Below, one piece after another: positions 45,397-53,800 of a stretch of DNA of 64,000 nt. This stretch comes from Crossiella cryophila. GTDB taxonomy: Bacteria > Actinomycetota > Actinomycetes > Mycobacteriales > Pseudonocardiaceae. Both the position numbers and the translations under genes were made by a program. Where the stretch lies: NCBI RefSeq assembly GCF_014204915.1, contig NZ_JACHMH010000001.1:1736001-1800000 (forward strand), given 5' to 3'. A model generated the notes under the pieces. That model searched no databases, had not been told where the DNA came from, and was given only the letters and a program-made list of their open reading frames with translations. Numbering within the stretch: the stretch's first letter is position 1; every line of letters starts with the position of its first letter.

Positions 45397-47049
45397 GTGA
45401 CCGAGCGCATCGACCACACCCTCCGCAACACCTGGACGCCCGAGGGCGCGAAGGCGGCCCACCTGCCGCCGCACGCGCTGCGCTGGCTCCGCTCCCGGAT
45501 CGGCCTGGCCGAGGTGGCCACCCCGGTCGGCCCGGCCTCGCTGCACACCGTGGCCGATTCGGCGCTGCCCCCGGCCGCGCTGGCCGCCCTGGTGGCGGTG
45601 GTCGGCACGGCAGGCGTGCTGACCGACCGGGACGCCAGGCTCGGCCGCTCCGGCGGACTGTCCTATGTGGACCTCATGCGGCACCGGGGCGGCGGCGAGC
45701 CCGCGGTGCCGGACGCGGTGGTGCTGCCTGCCGATCCCGAGCAGGTGCAGCGGGTGCTGGAGGTCTGCGCCGAACACGGCGTCGCGGTGGTGCCCTTCGG
45801 CGGCGGAACCTCGGTGGTCGGCGGGGTCAACCCGCTGCGCGGGGACAAGGCCTCGGTCATCGCCCTCGACCTGCTCCGGCTGGACAAACTGGTCTCGGTC
45901 GACCCGATCTCGCACACCGCGGTCTTCCAGGCCGGGGTACGCGCGCCGGACGCGGAACGGCTGCTGGAGGCGCACGGCTTCACCCTCGGCCACTTCCCGC
46001 AGTCCTTCGAGCGGGCCACCCTCGGCGGGTTCGCCGCCACCCGCTCGGCCGGGCAGGCCTCGGCGGGCTACGGCCGGTTCGAGGACATGGTGCACGCGCT
46101 GCGGCTGGCCACCCCCGCCGGTGAGCTGCGCCTGGGCGGCAGCCCAGCCTCGGCCGCCGGTCCGGACCTGAAACAGCTGGTCATCGGCAGCGAGGGCGCG
46201 TTCGGCGTGATCACCGAACTCACCCTGCGGGTGCGCGAGGCGCCCACCTTCCACCACTACGAGGGCCTGGTCCTGGACGGCTGGGAACGCGGTGCGCTGG
46301 CCCTGCGCGCACTCGCCCAGCAGCGGGTGCTCGCCGATGTCACCCGCCTGTCCGACATGGACGAGACCGAGGCATCCCTGGAACTCGCGGGCGGCTGGAA
46401 GGGCAAGGCACTGCGGGCCTACCTGCGCACCCGCGGCGTGGTCGCGCCCTGCCTGCTCATCCTGGGCTGGGAAACCACCTCCCCGCGCGAGCTGGCCACC
46501 CGGCGGCAGGCCGCGCTTCGCGCGCTGCGCGAGTTCAGTCCGGTGCGGCTGGGCCGCCCGCTGGGCGAGGCCTGGCGCAAGGGCCGCTTCGGTGGACCCC
46601 GGCAGCGGGATCTGCTGCTGGACGCCGGGGTGTGCGTGGAAACCCTGGAGACCGCCACCGACTGGGCCGGGCTGGCCGCGTTGCGCACCGGCGTGCGCGG
46701 TGCGCTCACCGACTCGCTGAGCACCGCGGGTTCGCGGCCGGTGGTGATGTGCCACGTCTCGCACGCCTACGAGACCGGCGCCTCGCTCTACTTCACCGTG
46801 CTCAGCCCGCGTGCCGAACAGGCGCCGCTGGAACAGTGGCAGCGCGCCAAAATCGCGGCCTGCGAGGCCATCGTCAACCACGCCGGCACCATCACCCACC
46901 ACCACGCGGTCGGCGTGGACCACGCGCCCTGGCTGGCCGCCGAGGTGGGCGAACTGGGCCTGGACGTGCTGCGCGCGGTCAAGGCCCGGCTGGATCCGAC
47001 TGGAGTTCTTAACCCCGGAAAGCTGGTGTCACCGGGGGAGAGGCCCTAG
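45397..47049 (+). CDS. FAD-binding oxidase, alkyl-DHAP-synthase-like
   Basis: A 550-residue flavoprotein of the VAO/PCMH group. The FAD P-loop-like VVPFGGGTSVVGGVNP is near residue 130, followed by GFTLGHFPQSFERATLGGFAATRSAGQASAGYGRFEDMV, which closely resembles alkyldihydroxyacetonephosphate synthase, and the HHHAVG motif (ITHHHAVGVDHAPWL) near residue 505. True AGPS makes ether lipids from acyl-DHAP. Actinobacterial members have no proven substrate that I know of. The GTG at 45397 gives a natural N-terminus; an ATG at 45379 would place the start inside the operator spacer. Confidence 0.85.
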   Translation: MTERIDHTLRNTWTPEGAKAAHLPPHALRWLRSRIGLAEVATPVGPASLHTVADSALPPAALAALVAVVGTAGVLTDRDARLGRSGGLSYVDLMRHRGGGEPAVPDAVVLPADPEQVQRVLEVCAEHGVAVVPFGGGTSVVGGVNPLRGDKASVIALDLLRLDKLVSVDPISHTAVFQAGVRAPDAERLLEAHGFTLGHFPQSFERATLGGFAATRSAGQASAGYGRFEDMVHALRLATPAGELRLGGSPASAAGPDLKQLVIGSEGAFGVITELTLRVREAPTFHHYEGLVLDGWERGALALRALAQQRVLADVTRLSDMDETEASLELAGGWKGKALRAYLRTRGVVAPCLLILGWETTSPRELATRRQAALRALREFSPVRLGRPLGEAWRKGRFGGPRQRDLLLDAGVCVETLETATDWAGLAALRTGVRGALTDSLSTAGSRPVVMCHVSHAYETGASLYFTVLSPRAEQAPLEQWQRAKIAACEAIVNHAGTITHHHAVGVDHAPWLAAEVGELGLDVLRAVKARLDPTGVLNPGKLVSPGERP

Positions 47050-47052
47050 GGT
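47047..47052 (+). promoter_or_regulatory. Possible -10 box overlapping a stop codon
   Basis: TAGGGT begins with the TAG stop of the flavoenzyme gene and lies six bases before the ATG at 47059, so the next gene may have its own leaderless transcript. Confidence 0.4.
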
Positions 47053-47058
47053 CCGAAA

Positions 47059-48093
47059 ATGGCCGGTGATGTGCTGATCCGTTCCGTCCGCCCGTGGTCC
47101 TCCGCGGCCGACACCCCGGCGATCGATGTGCTCTGCCAGGCCGGGGCGATCGCCGCGCTGGGATCCGATCTCACCGCGCCACCAGGGATTCCCGAGGTCG
47201 ACGGCGGTGGCGGGGTGCTGCTGCCCGGCCTGGTCGCCGCGCACGTCCGGCCGCGCCCGGGACAGGCCGAGGCCACCCTGGCCCGGCTGGTCGAGGCCGG
47301 CGTCACCCTCGCACGGGTGCACGGACCGGCCGAGGACCTGGACGAGGTGCTGGCCGCCCGCGAGCTGTTCGCCGACCGGGCCAGGATCCAGGTCGTGGCC
47401 TTCGTGGCCGGTGGGCTCATCCGCGAGGAACGCGGCGAGAAACTCCTGGACGCCGCGGTGGCCGCGGGCGCCGACCTGCTCGGCGGGCTGGACCCGGCCG
47501 GGCACGACCGCGATCCGGTGCGCCACCTCGACCTGCTCTTCGAGCTGGCCCAACGGCATTCGGCCGGCATCGACCTGCAACTGCGCGACCCCGGCGAACT
47601 GGGCGCCTTCGAGATCGAGCTGATCTGCGAACGGGTCGCCGCCCTTGGCATGCGTGGCCGGGTCACCCTCTCGCACTGCCTCGCACTGTCCACAGTGGAG
47701 GATCACCGGCGCGAGCTGCTGGCCGAACTGCTGGCCGAGCACGGCATCTCGGTCACCACGCTGGCCACCGCCTGGGGCGATCCGCTGCCGCTGCGCCGGT
47801 TGCGCTGGGCCGGGGTGCCGGTCGGCCTCGGCGATGACGGCGGCGATCTGCTCGACCAGGCCTGGCTGCTGGCCCAGGCCAATGAGTTCGAGCGGGACGA
47901 CGAGGTCGAACTGTGTGCCGACGTGGCCACCAGGGACGGCGCGCGGGCGCTGCGGGTCGGCGGCTACGGCGTGATCGAGGGCGACCGGGCCGACCTGATG
48001 GTGCTGGCCGCGGACTCCGTCGCCGAGGCGGTACGGCAACGGCCGCCGCGCACCCTGGTGGTGCACGACGGCCGCGTGGTCCGCAACGCTTAG
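47059..48093 (+). CDS. Amidohydrolase-like protein lacking the H-x-H metal motif
   Basis: A 344-residue protein with the amidohydrolase/cytosine-deaminase layout: N-terminal beta strands, LLPGLVAAHVRPRPGQ, a TIM-barrel core, VTLSHCLALS, VGLGDDGGDLLDQAW and a C-terminal IEGDRADLMVLAADS strand set. In active relatives the first motif is H-x-H; here the second histidine is arginine (AAHVRPRP). The later histidine and the GDD aspartate remain. It may be an inactive or altered member. It follows the flavoenzyme by nine bases. Confidence 0.7.
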   Translation: MAGDVLIRSVRPWSSAADTPAIDVLCQAGAIAALGSDLTAPPGIPEVDGGGGVLLPGLVAAHVRPRPGQAEATLARLVEAGVTLARVHGPAEDLDEVLAARELFADRARIQVVAFVAGGLIREERGEKLLDAAVAAGADLLGGLDPAGHDRDPVRHLDLLFELAQRHSAGIDLQLRDPGELGAFEIELICERVAALGMRGRVTLSHCLALSTVEDHRRELLAELLAEHGISVTTLATAWGDPLPLRRLRWAGVPVGLGDDGGDLLDQAWLLAQANEFERDDEVELCADVATRDGARALRVGGYGVIEGDRADLMVLAADSVAEAVRQRPPRTLVVHDGRVVRNA

Positions 48094-49100
48094 ACGGTCA
48101 CCAGCATCTTGCCGGTGTTGGCGCCCTTGAGCAGGTCAAGGAACGCCTGCGGGGCGTTGGTCAGACCGTCCACCACGGTCTCCCGGTAGGTGAGCTTGCC
48201 CTCGGCCAGCCAGGTGCCGACCTCGGCGAAGAACTGCTCCTGCATGGGCTGGTACTCCGAGACGATGAAGCCGCGCACGTTCAGGCCCTTGGCCAGCACC
48301 TGGATCATGTTGCGCGGGCCGACGGTCTCGCCGGTCTCGTTGTACTGCGAGATGGCCCCGCACAGCGCGAACCGGGCGCCCTGCTTGGCCGAGTAGATCG
48401 CGGCCTCCAGGTGCTCCCCGCCCACGTTGTCGAAGTAGACGTCGATGCCCTCGGGCGCGGCCTCGGCCAGCAGCTCGGCGACCGGGCCGTCCTTGTAGTT
48501 GAACGCGGCGTCGAAGCCCAGCTCCTTGACCAGGTACTCCACCTTCTCCGCGCTACCGGCCGAGCCGATCACCCTGGAAGCGCCCTTGAGCTTGGCGATC
48601 TGGCCCACCAGCGAGCCGACCGCGCCGGCCGCGCCGGAGACGAACACGACATCGCCCTCGCGGAACTGGGCGGCGGCCAGCAGACCGGCGTAGGCGGTCA
48701 GGCCGGGCATGCCAAGCACACCGAGGAAGGCGCCTGCCGGGGCCAGGTTCGCGTCCACCTTGACCACCTGCTTGGCCGCGACCTTGGCGTACTCGCGCCA
48801 GCCGCCCATGTGCAGCACCAGGTCACCGACGGCGAAGCCGGGGTCGTTGGAGGTCACGACCTCGCCGACCGCGCCGCCCTGCAGCGTCTTGCCCAGCTCG
48901 AACGGCGGGATGTAGGACTGCGTGTCGTTCATCCGGCCACGCATGTACGGGTCGACGCTCATGACCTTGTTGCGCACCAGCAACTCACCCTCGCCTGGGG
49001 TGGGCACCTCGGCCTGGACCAGGTCGAAGTTGTCCTGGGTGGGCCAGCCCTCGGGACGGGAGGCGAGACGGATTTCCAGGCCGGTGGACGGGGTGGTCAT
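48090..49100 (-). CDS. NADP-dependent MDR oxidoreductase (prostaglandin/curcumin reductase type)
   Basis: A 336-residue zinc-free medium-chain reductase. VDPYMRGRM near residue 45, GMPGLTAYAGLL, the nucleotide-binding VVFVSGAAGAVGSLVGQIAKLKG and FDNVGGEHLEAAIYSAKQGARFALCGAISQYN are typical of leukotriene B4/curcumin-reductase-like enzymes that reduce alkenal or alkenone double bonds. GAGGAGC lies six bases before the ATG at 49100. It is divergent from a TetR gene that probably controls it. The 3' end overlaps the convergent amidohydrolase-like gene by four bases. Confidence 0.92.
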   Translation of the reverse strand: MTTPSTGLEIRLASRPEGWPTQDNFDLVQAEVPTPGEGELLVRNKVMSVDPYMRGRMNDTQSYIPPFELGKTLQGGAVGEVVTSNDPGFAVGDLVLHMGGWREYAKVAAKQVVKVDANLAPAGAFLGVLGMPGLTAYAGLLAAAQFREGDVVFVSGAAGAVGSLVGQIAKLKGASRVIGSAGSAEKVEYLVKELGFDAAFNYKDGPVAELLAEAAPEGIDVYFDNVGGEHLEAAIYSAKQGARFALCGAISQYNETGETVGPRNMIQVLAKGLNVRGFIVSEYQPMQEQFFAEVGTWLAEGKLTYRETVVDGLTNAPQAFLDLLKGANTGKMLVTV

Positions 49101-49123
49101 GCTGAGCTCCTCAACTGAGAATG

Positions 49124-49138
49124 TGTCACTCACTGACA
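49124..49138. promoter_or_regulatory. Inverted-repeat operator candidate
   Basis: TGTCA (49124-49128) and TGACA (49134-49138) form an inverted repeat with a five-base spacer, 24 bp upstream of the oxidoreductase start and in the region shared with the divergent TetR gene. It is a plausible TetR site. Confidence 0.5.
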
Positions 49139-49179
49139 AAAAACATACCATGACAATAGGCGTTCGGCGACACCTGGCG

Positions 49180-49185
49180 TAGACT
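49180..49185 (+). promoter_or_regulatory. Possible -10 box for a leaderless transcript
   Basis: TAGACT lies seven bases before the GTG at 49193, with no ribosome-binding site. Confidence 0.4.
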
Positions 49186-49192
49186 GACGGAT

Positions 49193-49840
49193 GTGAGCAT
49201 GGTCAAAGAGGAGCTGGGCCTGCGCGAGCGCAAGAAGTTGCGCACCAAGAACGCGCTGGTCGACGCCGCCCTGGAGCTGTTCTTCAGCAAGGGGTTCGAG
49301 GCCACCACGGTCGAGGAGATCGCCGCCGCGGTGGAGATCTCGCCGCGCACCTTCTTCCGGTACTTCGCCGGCAAGGAGGACGTGGCGCTGTCCCAGTTCG
49401 CCGAGCTGGACGAGTTCTGCATCGCCGCACTGGCGCAGCGTCCGGCCGACGAGCCACCGGTGGCCGCCACCCGCACCGCCTACCTGGCCATGTTCGACCA
49501 CATCGCCGCCTTCGACGGCGGCCCGGCCCGCTACAGCGCCACCCACCGGCTGATCAGTCAGACGCCGACCCTGTTCGCCCGCTGGCTGTCCACCTCGGCG
49601 GTCTCCGAGCGCAGGCTGGCCGAGGTCATCGCGACCCGGCAGGGCGTGTCCGCGGCCGAGGACATCCGCTGCCGGCTGCTGATCCGGGTGCTGTGCGCGA
49701 GCGCGCGACTGGGCATGGAGGTGGCCTGCCAGCGCGGCTACTCGACCCTGGACGAGCTGCGGGCGCAGGTGATCGAGTCGATGGACCTGGGCATCGCTGG
49801 CCTGCCCGCCGCCTGGTCCAGCTCCGGCGAACGCTGGTGA
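49193..49840 (+). CDS. TetR/AcrR-family regulator
   Basis: A 215-residue regulator with the N-terminal HTH (about 12-62; LRTKNALVDAALELFFSKGFEATTVEEIAAAVEISPRTFFRYFAGKED) and a helical effector domain. It is divergent from the MDR oxidoreductase gene, with an inverted repeat between them, a common repressor/target arrangement; the effector may be an electrophilic alkenal or ketone (inference). GTG 49193 and ATG 49199 are both possible starts. Confidence 0.88.
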   Translation: MSMVKEELGLRERKKLRTKNALVDAALELFFSKGFEATTVEEIAAAVEISPRTFFRYFAGKEDVALSQFAELDEFCIAALAQRPADEPPVAATRTAYLAMFDHIAAFDGGPARYSATHRLISQTPTLFARWLSTSAVSERRLAEVIATRQGVSAAEDIRCRLLIRVLCASARLGMEVACQRGYSTLDELRAQVIESMDLGIAGLPAAWSSSGERW

Positions 49841-49846
49841 GTCCGG

Positions 49847-50218
49847 TCAGTCCCGGCGCCGGATCAGCCCGCCTCGCTTGCGCAGCAACTCCTCCAGCGC
49901 GGTCTGCGCGGCCTTGATCCGCGCCGTGCGCTGCTCCATGGACAGCCCGTCGGCTGGCAGCATCGGCTTGGGCAGCGGCTTCATCTGGAACCAGCGCTCG
50001 TCGTAGAACAGGTTGCCGACCTCGCGCCAGCTCTCCTTGAGGTCCGCCTCGGTCTCCTCGAGCTGCCGCTCGGCCTTCTCGTGCCGGGCCTTGGCCTGGC
50101 GGACCACCTCGGACAGCTCCTTGGCGCGTTCGGCGTCCACCTTCTGCATCCGGCGCACCGCCTCGTCCACCTGGCCGGTGATCGCCCGGTAGCGCTCGCT
50201 CGCGGACGGCTCGTTCAC
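49847..50218 (-). CDS. Coiled-coil protein of the FtsK operon
   Basis: A 123-residue, highly charged protein that I do not recognise. Residues about 8-65 are a long Glu/Lys/Arg-rich coiled coil (ERAKELSEVVRQAKARHEKAERQLEETEADL), followed by SWREVGNLFYDERWFQMKPLPKPMLPADGLS and a basic helix ending RKRGGLIRRRD. There is no signal peptide or membrane helix. Its GTG overlaps the FtsK stop (GTGA), so it is the last gene of that operon and probably a cytoplasmic partner of the ATPase. Confidence 0.75.
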   Translation of the reverse strand: MNEPSASERYRAITGQVDEAVRRMQKVDAERAKELSEVVRQAKARHEKAERQLEETEADLKESWREVGNLFYDERWFQMKPLPKPMLPADGLSMEQRTARIKAAQTALEELLRKRGGLIRRRD

Positions 50219-53010
50219 GGTTGGCCCTCCCCGCTGGCCTCTGCGGTGTCGAACGGGATGACGACCTCGGGCCTGGCGTGCTCGGCCCGGTCGAAGAACA
50301 GCCCGCGCCGGGGCCGCGGCGACCAGCTGATCAGCTGCCCGGCGGCCAGGCTGGACAGGTCCGGCCCGTGCACGTCCAGCGCCACCCAGGCGCCAAGGTC
50401 CTCGATGCCGCCGCCCAGGAATCCGCCCTTGAGCCGCTGCACGCTGCGCCACCAGCCAATGGTGTGGGTGGCCAGTTCGGGGCCGTGCTTGAGGATCTGC
50501 TTGAGACTGTCCACTCCGGACTGCCGGGTGCCCGGATCCTTCTGTTCCAGCAACGGGTAGGCCGCGTCGATGGCGTAGAGCACCAGGTAGTGCGGGCGGG
50601 CCGGTTCGTTGTTGCCGGCGCCGCTGGCCGCCCGCGCGCCCAGGTCGGCGGCCAGCGCGTCCAGCGCGGCACGCACCCCGTCGGTGTCGATCAGCTCGAC
50701 CTCGTTGCCGGAGTCCTTGAGCGCGCAGGTCAGCGTCTCGGCCTGGGGCCGGGCGTCCTCGGCCACGCAGACCAGGGTGAACCTGGCCTCGCCGGGCAGG
50801 TGCTGCCGGGACAGCGACAGCGTGGCCGCGGCCAGCACGCTGGTGGCATCGCGCAGCACCGAGCCGAAGGCGGCGATGTTGCGGCCGGGGGTGCGGGCCA
50901 GGGTCACCCCGGCCGCGCTGCCCGCCACGTCGATCACCTGTCCCAGCAACGCCACCGGCGGCCTGCCGCGCCGTGGTTCCAGCAGCCGGAAATCCTCCAC
51001 AGTGGACAGTGCGGGCACGTGGTCGCCGTCGAAGAGCCGGGGTTCGCCCAGGTGCGCCGGCCGGCGTTGCCACAGCTCGACCTGGAGCGCGTCGAAGGTG
51101 CCGCGGCTGGTGGCGTCCGGGATCCGGGCCACCTCGTTGCCGTGCCGCACGCCGGAATCGTGGTTGATCACCGCGTGCCGCCGGGGGATCTCGATCGCGG
51201 CCTGGTTGGTGTCCACCAGCACCCGGCGTGCCTTGGGCAGCGCGATCCGCACGATGAACTGCTCGAAGATGGCCGGCTTGCCCCAGAACGCCTCGATGCC
51301 GGAGACGTCCTGGCTGGAGAGCACCAGGTGGATGCCCTGCGAGCGCCCGCGCCTTGCCACGTCCTCCAGCAGTCCGGCCGCCTGGTTGGTCACCGCGTCG
51401 CGTTCGGCGAAGAGGAACTGGAACTCGTCGATGACCGCCACGATCCGCGGCCAGCGCCCCTCCGGGTCCTCGGTGCGCAGTTCCTCCAGCTTGGTGACCT
51501 CGTGCCGTTTGGCCGCCTCGGCCCGGCGGCGCATCTCATCGGCCAGGTACTTCAGCAGTGCCAGCCCGAACTCGCGGTCGGCGTTGACGTTCACCCCGAC
51601 CAGCCGGGCGTGCGGCAGCCAGCTCGGGTCCTTGCGGCCGGGGGTGAACTGGGCGAAGGAGACGCCCTCCTTGAAGTCGAGCACGTACAGCTCGAGTTCG
51701 TCGGGGGAGTAGCGGGCGGTGAGGCTGCCCAGCATGGCGTAGAGGAAGTTGGTCTTGCCGGAGCCGCTTGGCCCGCCGATCAGCGCGTGCGGCGAGGAAT
51801 CGCCAAGGTGCAGCAACACGTCCTGGCCGTCGCTGCGGCCGATCGGCGCGCTCACCCCGGTGGCCGAGTGCTCGGCCCAGCGGGTCTCGGGCAGCAGGTC
51901 GGCGAAGGTGCACACCCGGCTGCGCCGCTCCAGCAGCGCGTCCGCGATGGCCCCGCAGGCAACCGGCACCCGGTCCCTCGGCAGTGGATCGTCCAGGGTG
52001 ACGGTGGCGTGCTCGCCGGTCATGCTGGCGGTGACGGTGCCGTCCCGGTGCAGTTCCACCGTTTCCAGCGGGCTGTTCACCGACAGCCGCATGTCCACCA
52101 TGATCAGCTGGATGCCGCAGGCCAGTCCGTTGCGGGCGACCCGCTGCAACTGCTGGCGGAGCTGGTCGTCCAGGTCCTCCCGGTTGCCGAAGAGGATCGC
52201 GATCCGCCACGGTTCCGAACGTTTGCCGGTGGCCGTGGTCAGCGCGCGCAGCGAGGCGTGCCCGTCGACCAGGATCCGGGTGTGCACCCGGCGGATGTGC
52301 TCGGAGAACTCGGTGAGCAGGTCCTGCAACCGGCTCGGGTCGTGCACGGTGAGCAGCCCGGCGCGGGCCAGCGGGTACAGGCCGGGCAGCGAGCCGGTGA
52401 ACTGGCCGGTGTCCCACACGTGCACCTGCACCAGCCCCGGCTGGAAGTAGGACAGCGCGCGCAGCACCAGCGTTTCCACCAGTGCCTCGGCGTGCATCCG
52501 GGTGCTGTGGTCGGAGAGCACGTGCAGGTGGCCGTGGTCGAGCAACGGCACCGCGGCCGGGAACTCCTCGGCCAGCGAGGCGTCCTCGATCCGGGCCGAG
52601 CCGATCCGCCACAGCCCCGGCGCCGGGACGCTGCCGTCGTGCGTGCCCGGCAGGCCAAGCCAGTGTTCCCAGTGATCCCCTGCCGAGCCGGGCGCGTGCT
52701 CGCGGACCAGTTCGGCCAGGGTGGCCGGGCCGTTCCCGGTCCACTGCGCGAAAACCTGCTCGTGCTCGGCCAGCGCGTGTTCGGCCAGCGGGCGCAGCGC
52801 CGGGTCGGCGTACTGCCCGGCGAAGGCCGGATCCGCCTGCACCGCACGGATTCCCTGCTTGCGCAGGGTCAGCTCGAACTCGGCCCGGCGGTGCTGCGCC
52901 TCGGCCACGGTGTGCTCCTGCCTGGCCGCGCCCAGCGCCATCGCCACCGCGTCGTGGAACTCGCCGAAGACCTCGCCGATCCGCGCCCGCCGCTCGATTT
53001 TCTTGCTCAC
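50215..53010 (-). CDS. Soluble FtsK/SpoIIIE-type ATPase
   Basis: A 931-residue protein without membrane helices. Residues 1-90 are helical, and 130-360 form an N-terminal domain unlike FtsK alpha/beta domains. The FtsK motor core follows: Walker A GGPSGSGKT (412-420), LYVLDFKEGVSFAQF, Walker B IVAVIDEF (523-530) and HLVLSSQD (561-568). The last 240 residues look like a second, degenerate motor domain (TPGRNIAAFGSVLRDATSV in place of a P-loop). Proteins of this type pump DNA or act as secretion motors (EccC). Here there is no membrane anchor and no other type VII secretion component, so the substrate is open. It sits between two small helical-protein genes and a coiled-coil gene. Confidence 0.8.
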   Translation of the reverse strand: MSKKIERRARIGEVFGEFHDAVAMALGAARQEHTVAEAQHRRAEFELTLRKQGIRAVQADPAFAGQYADPALRPLAEHALAEHEQVFAQWTGNGPATLAELVREHAPGSAGDHWEHWLGLPGTHDGSVPAPGLWRIGSARIEDASLAEEFPAAVPLLDHGHLHVLSDHSTRMHAEALVETLVLRALSYFQPGLVQVHVWDTGQFTGSLPGLYPLARAGLLTVHDPSRLQDLLTEFSEHIRRVHTRILVDGHASLRALTTATGKRSEPWRIAILFGNREDLDDQLRQQLQRVARNGLACGIQLIMVDMRLSVNSPLETVELHRDGTVTASMTGEHATVTLDDPLPRDRVPVACGAIADALLERRSRVCTFADLLPETRWAEHSATGVSAPIGRSDGQDVLLHLGDSSPHALIGGPSGSGKTNFLYAMLGSLTARYSPDELELYVLDFKEGVSFAQFTPGRKDPSWLPHARLVGVNVNADREFGLALLKYLADEMRRRAEAAKRHEVTKLEELRTEDPEGRWPRIVAVIDEFQFLFAERDAVTNQAAGLLEDVARRGRSQGIHLVLSSQDVSGIEAFWGKPAIFEQFIVRIALPKARRVLVDTNQAAIEIPRRHAVINHDSGVRHGNEVARIPDATSRGTFDALQVELWQRRPAHLGEPRLFDGDHVPALSTVEDFRLLEPRRGRPPVALLGQVIDVAGSAAGVTLARTPGRNIAAFGSVLRDATSVLAAATLSLSRQHLPGEARFTLVCVAEDARPQAETLTCALKDSGNEVELIDTDGVRAALDALAADLGARAASGAGNNEPARPHYLVLYAIDAAYPLLEQKDPGTRQSGVDSLKQILKHGPELATHTIGWWRSVQRLKGGFLGGGIEDLGAWVALDVHGPDLSSLAAGQLISWSPRPRRGLFFDRAEHARPEVVIPFDTAEASGEGQP

Positions 53011-53040
53011 GCTGCACCGCCCAAGATCACGCCGCCAGTC

Positions 53041-53292
53041 TCACAGGGAGGTCATCAGGCCTTCCACCCGGTCCAGCGCCGCGGTGAGCAGTTCCACGCT
53101 GCGCTGGTGCTGGGTGCTGGCGCCGAGCAGTTCGGGCGGGGTCAACGACTCCGAGTGGTGCTTGCCGAGTCTGGCCAGCACGGCCAGGGACTCCCCGAGC
53201 AGCTCATCGGCCTCGGTCAGGCCCTGGTGCGCCTGGAGCAGTTGGTCCCGCACGGTGCCCAGTACGGCCAGCACCTCCGCGACAGAGGACAC
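53041..53292 (-). CDS. Small helical protein of the FtsK operon (83 aa)
   Basis: An 83-residue, Leu/Ala-rich protein predicted to be two helices (about 3-45 and 55-82) joined by a short turn at SLTPPEL. There is no signal peptide, no Trp-x-Gly motif and no cysteine. It starts at a GTG seven bases after the stop of the first gene and is followed 30 bp later by the FtsK gene. It is similar in size and shape to its upstream neighbour, so the two may form a pair. I do not recognise the family. Confidence 0.7.
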   Translation of the reverse strand: MSSVAEVLAVLGTVRDQLLQAHQGLTEADELLGESLAVLARLGKHHSESLTPPELLGASTQHQRSVELLTAALDRVEGLMTSL

Positions 53293-53298
53293 CGGCGC

Positions 53299-53559
53299 CT
53301 ACAGCCGGTTGGCGTAGCCCTCGGCGGTGCTGATCGCGCTTTGCACCTGACTCTGCGTCTCGCCGATGCTCGACACGGCCTGGGTGAGCAGGTTGGCGGC
53401 CTGTTCGGCGTCGGACTGGCTGCTGCCCTGGGTCACCTGGTGCAGCGCGGTCTGGGCTTCTTCGAGGGCTGTCACGGCCTGTTGGAGGGCGTTGACGCTC
53501 TCCCTCGCCTTCTCCGTGGCCTGTGAGATCCCGTGGCGTACCTGCTCCACACTTGCCAT
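53299..53559 (-). CDS. Small helical protein of the FtsK operon (86 aa)
   Basis: An 86-residue protein, first gene of the operon. It is almost entirely helical, with a Gln/Ser-rich turn (TQGSSQSDAEQ) in the middle, giving a helical hairpin of the size of ESAT-6-like proteins but without their WxG motif. The ATG at 53559 is preferred (MASVEQVRHGISQ); an upstream GTG would add 15 residues. An inverted repeat 29 bp upstream may be its operator. Function unknown. Confidence 0.72.
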   Translation of the reverse strand: MASVEQVRHGISQATEKARESVNALQQAVTALEEAQTALHQVTQGSSQSDAEQAANLLTQAVSSIGETQSQVQSAISTAEGYANRL

Positions 53560-53587
53560 CTCGCGCCCAGCTCCTCCATGCGACTCC

Positions 53588-53613
53588 AGCCGTGCCACGG
53601 ACATGGCACGGCT
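53588..53613. promoter_or_regulatory. 10-bp inverted repeat upstream of the FtsK operon
   Basis: AGCCGTGCCA (53588-53597) and TGGCACGGCT (53604-53613) are perfect inverted copies with a six-base spacer. The left half begins 29 bp before the first gene of the operon. It could be an operator or a leader hairpin. The rest of the gap 53614-53800 shows no gene. Confidence 0.6.
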
Positions 53614-53800
53614 TATTTAGTTGAAGGTAGTACCCAAACACCTCCTCAGTACAACCAAGATCGGGTTGATTTCCACCGCCATTGGGGTGAGGGCGGGGAC
53701 TACGCGCCGTGCCGTCCACCAGCCGTCTGGGGCTTGCTCCAGGTCACGGGCGCATCACAGGATCGAGCGGTACTGATCCTCTGGAAGGACGGCTGCTCAC

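Noticed and set aside
50221-53526. 1101-codon open frame on the plus strand
   Set aside because: It is the antisense shadow of the FtsK gene; the composition is His/Gln/Arg-rich without any recognisable domain, as expected in very GC-rich DNA.
49847-53559. Type VII (ESX) secretion locus
   Set aside because: The motor has no membrane helices, the small proteins lack WxG motifs, and eccB, eccD, eccE and mycosin genes are absent.
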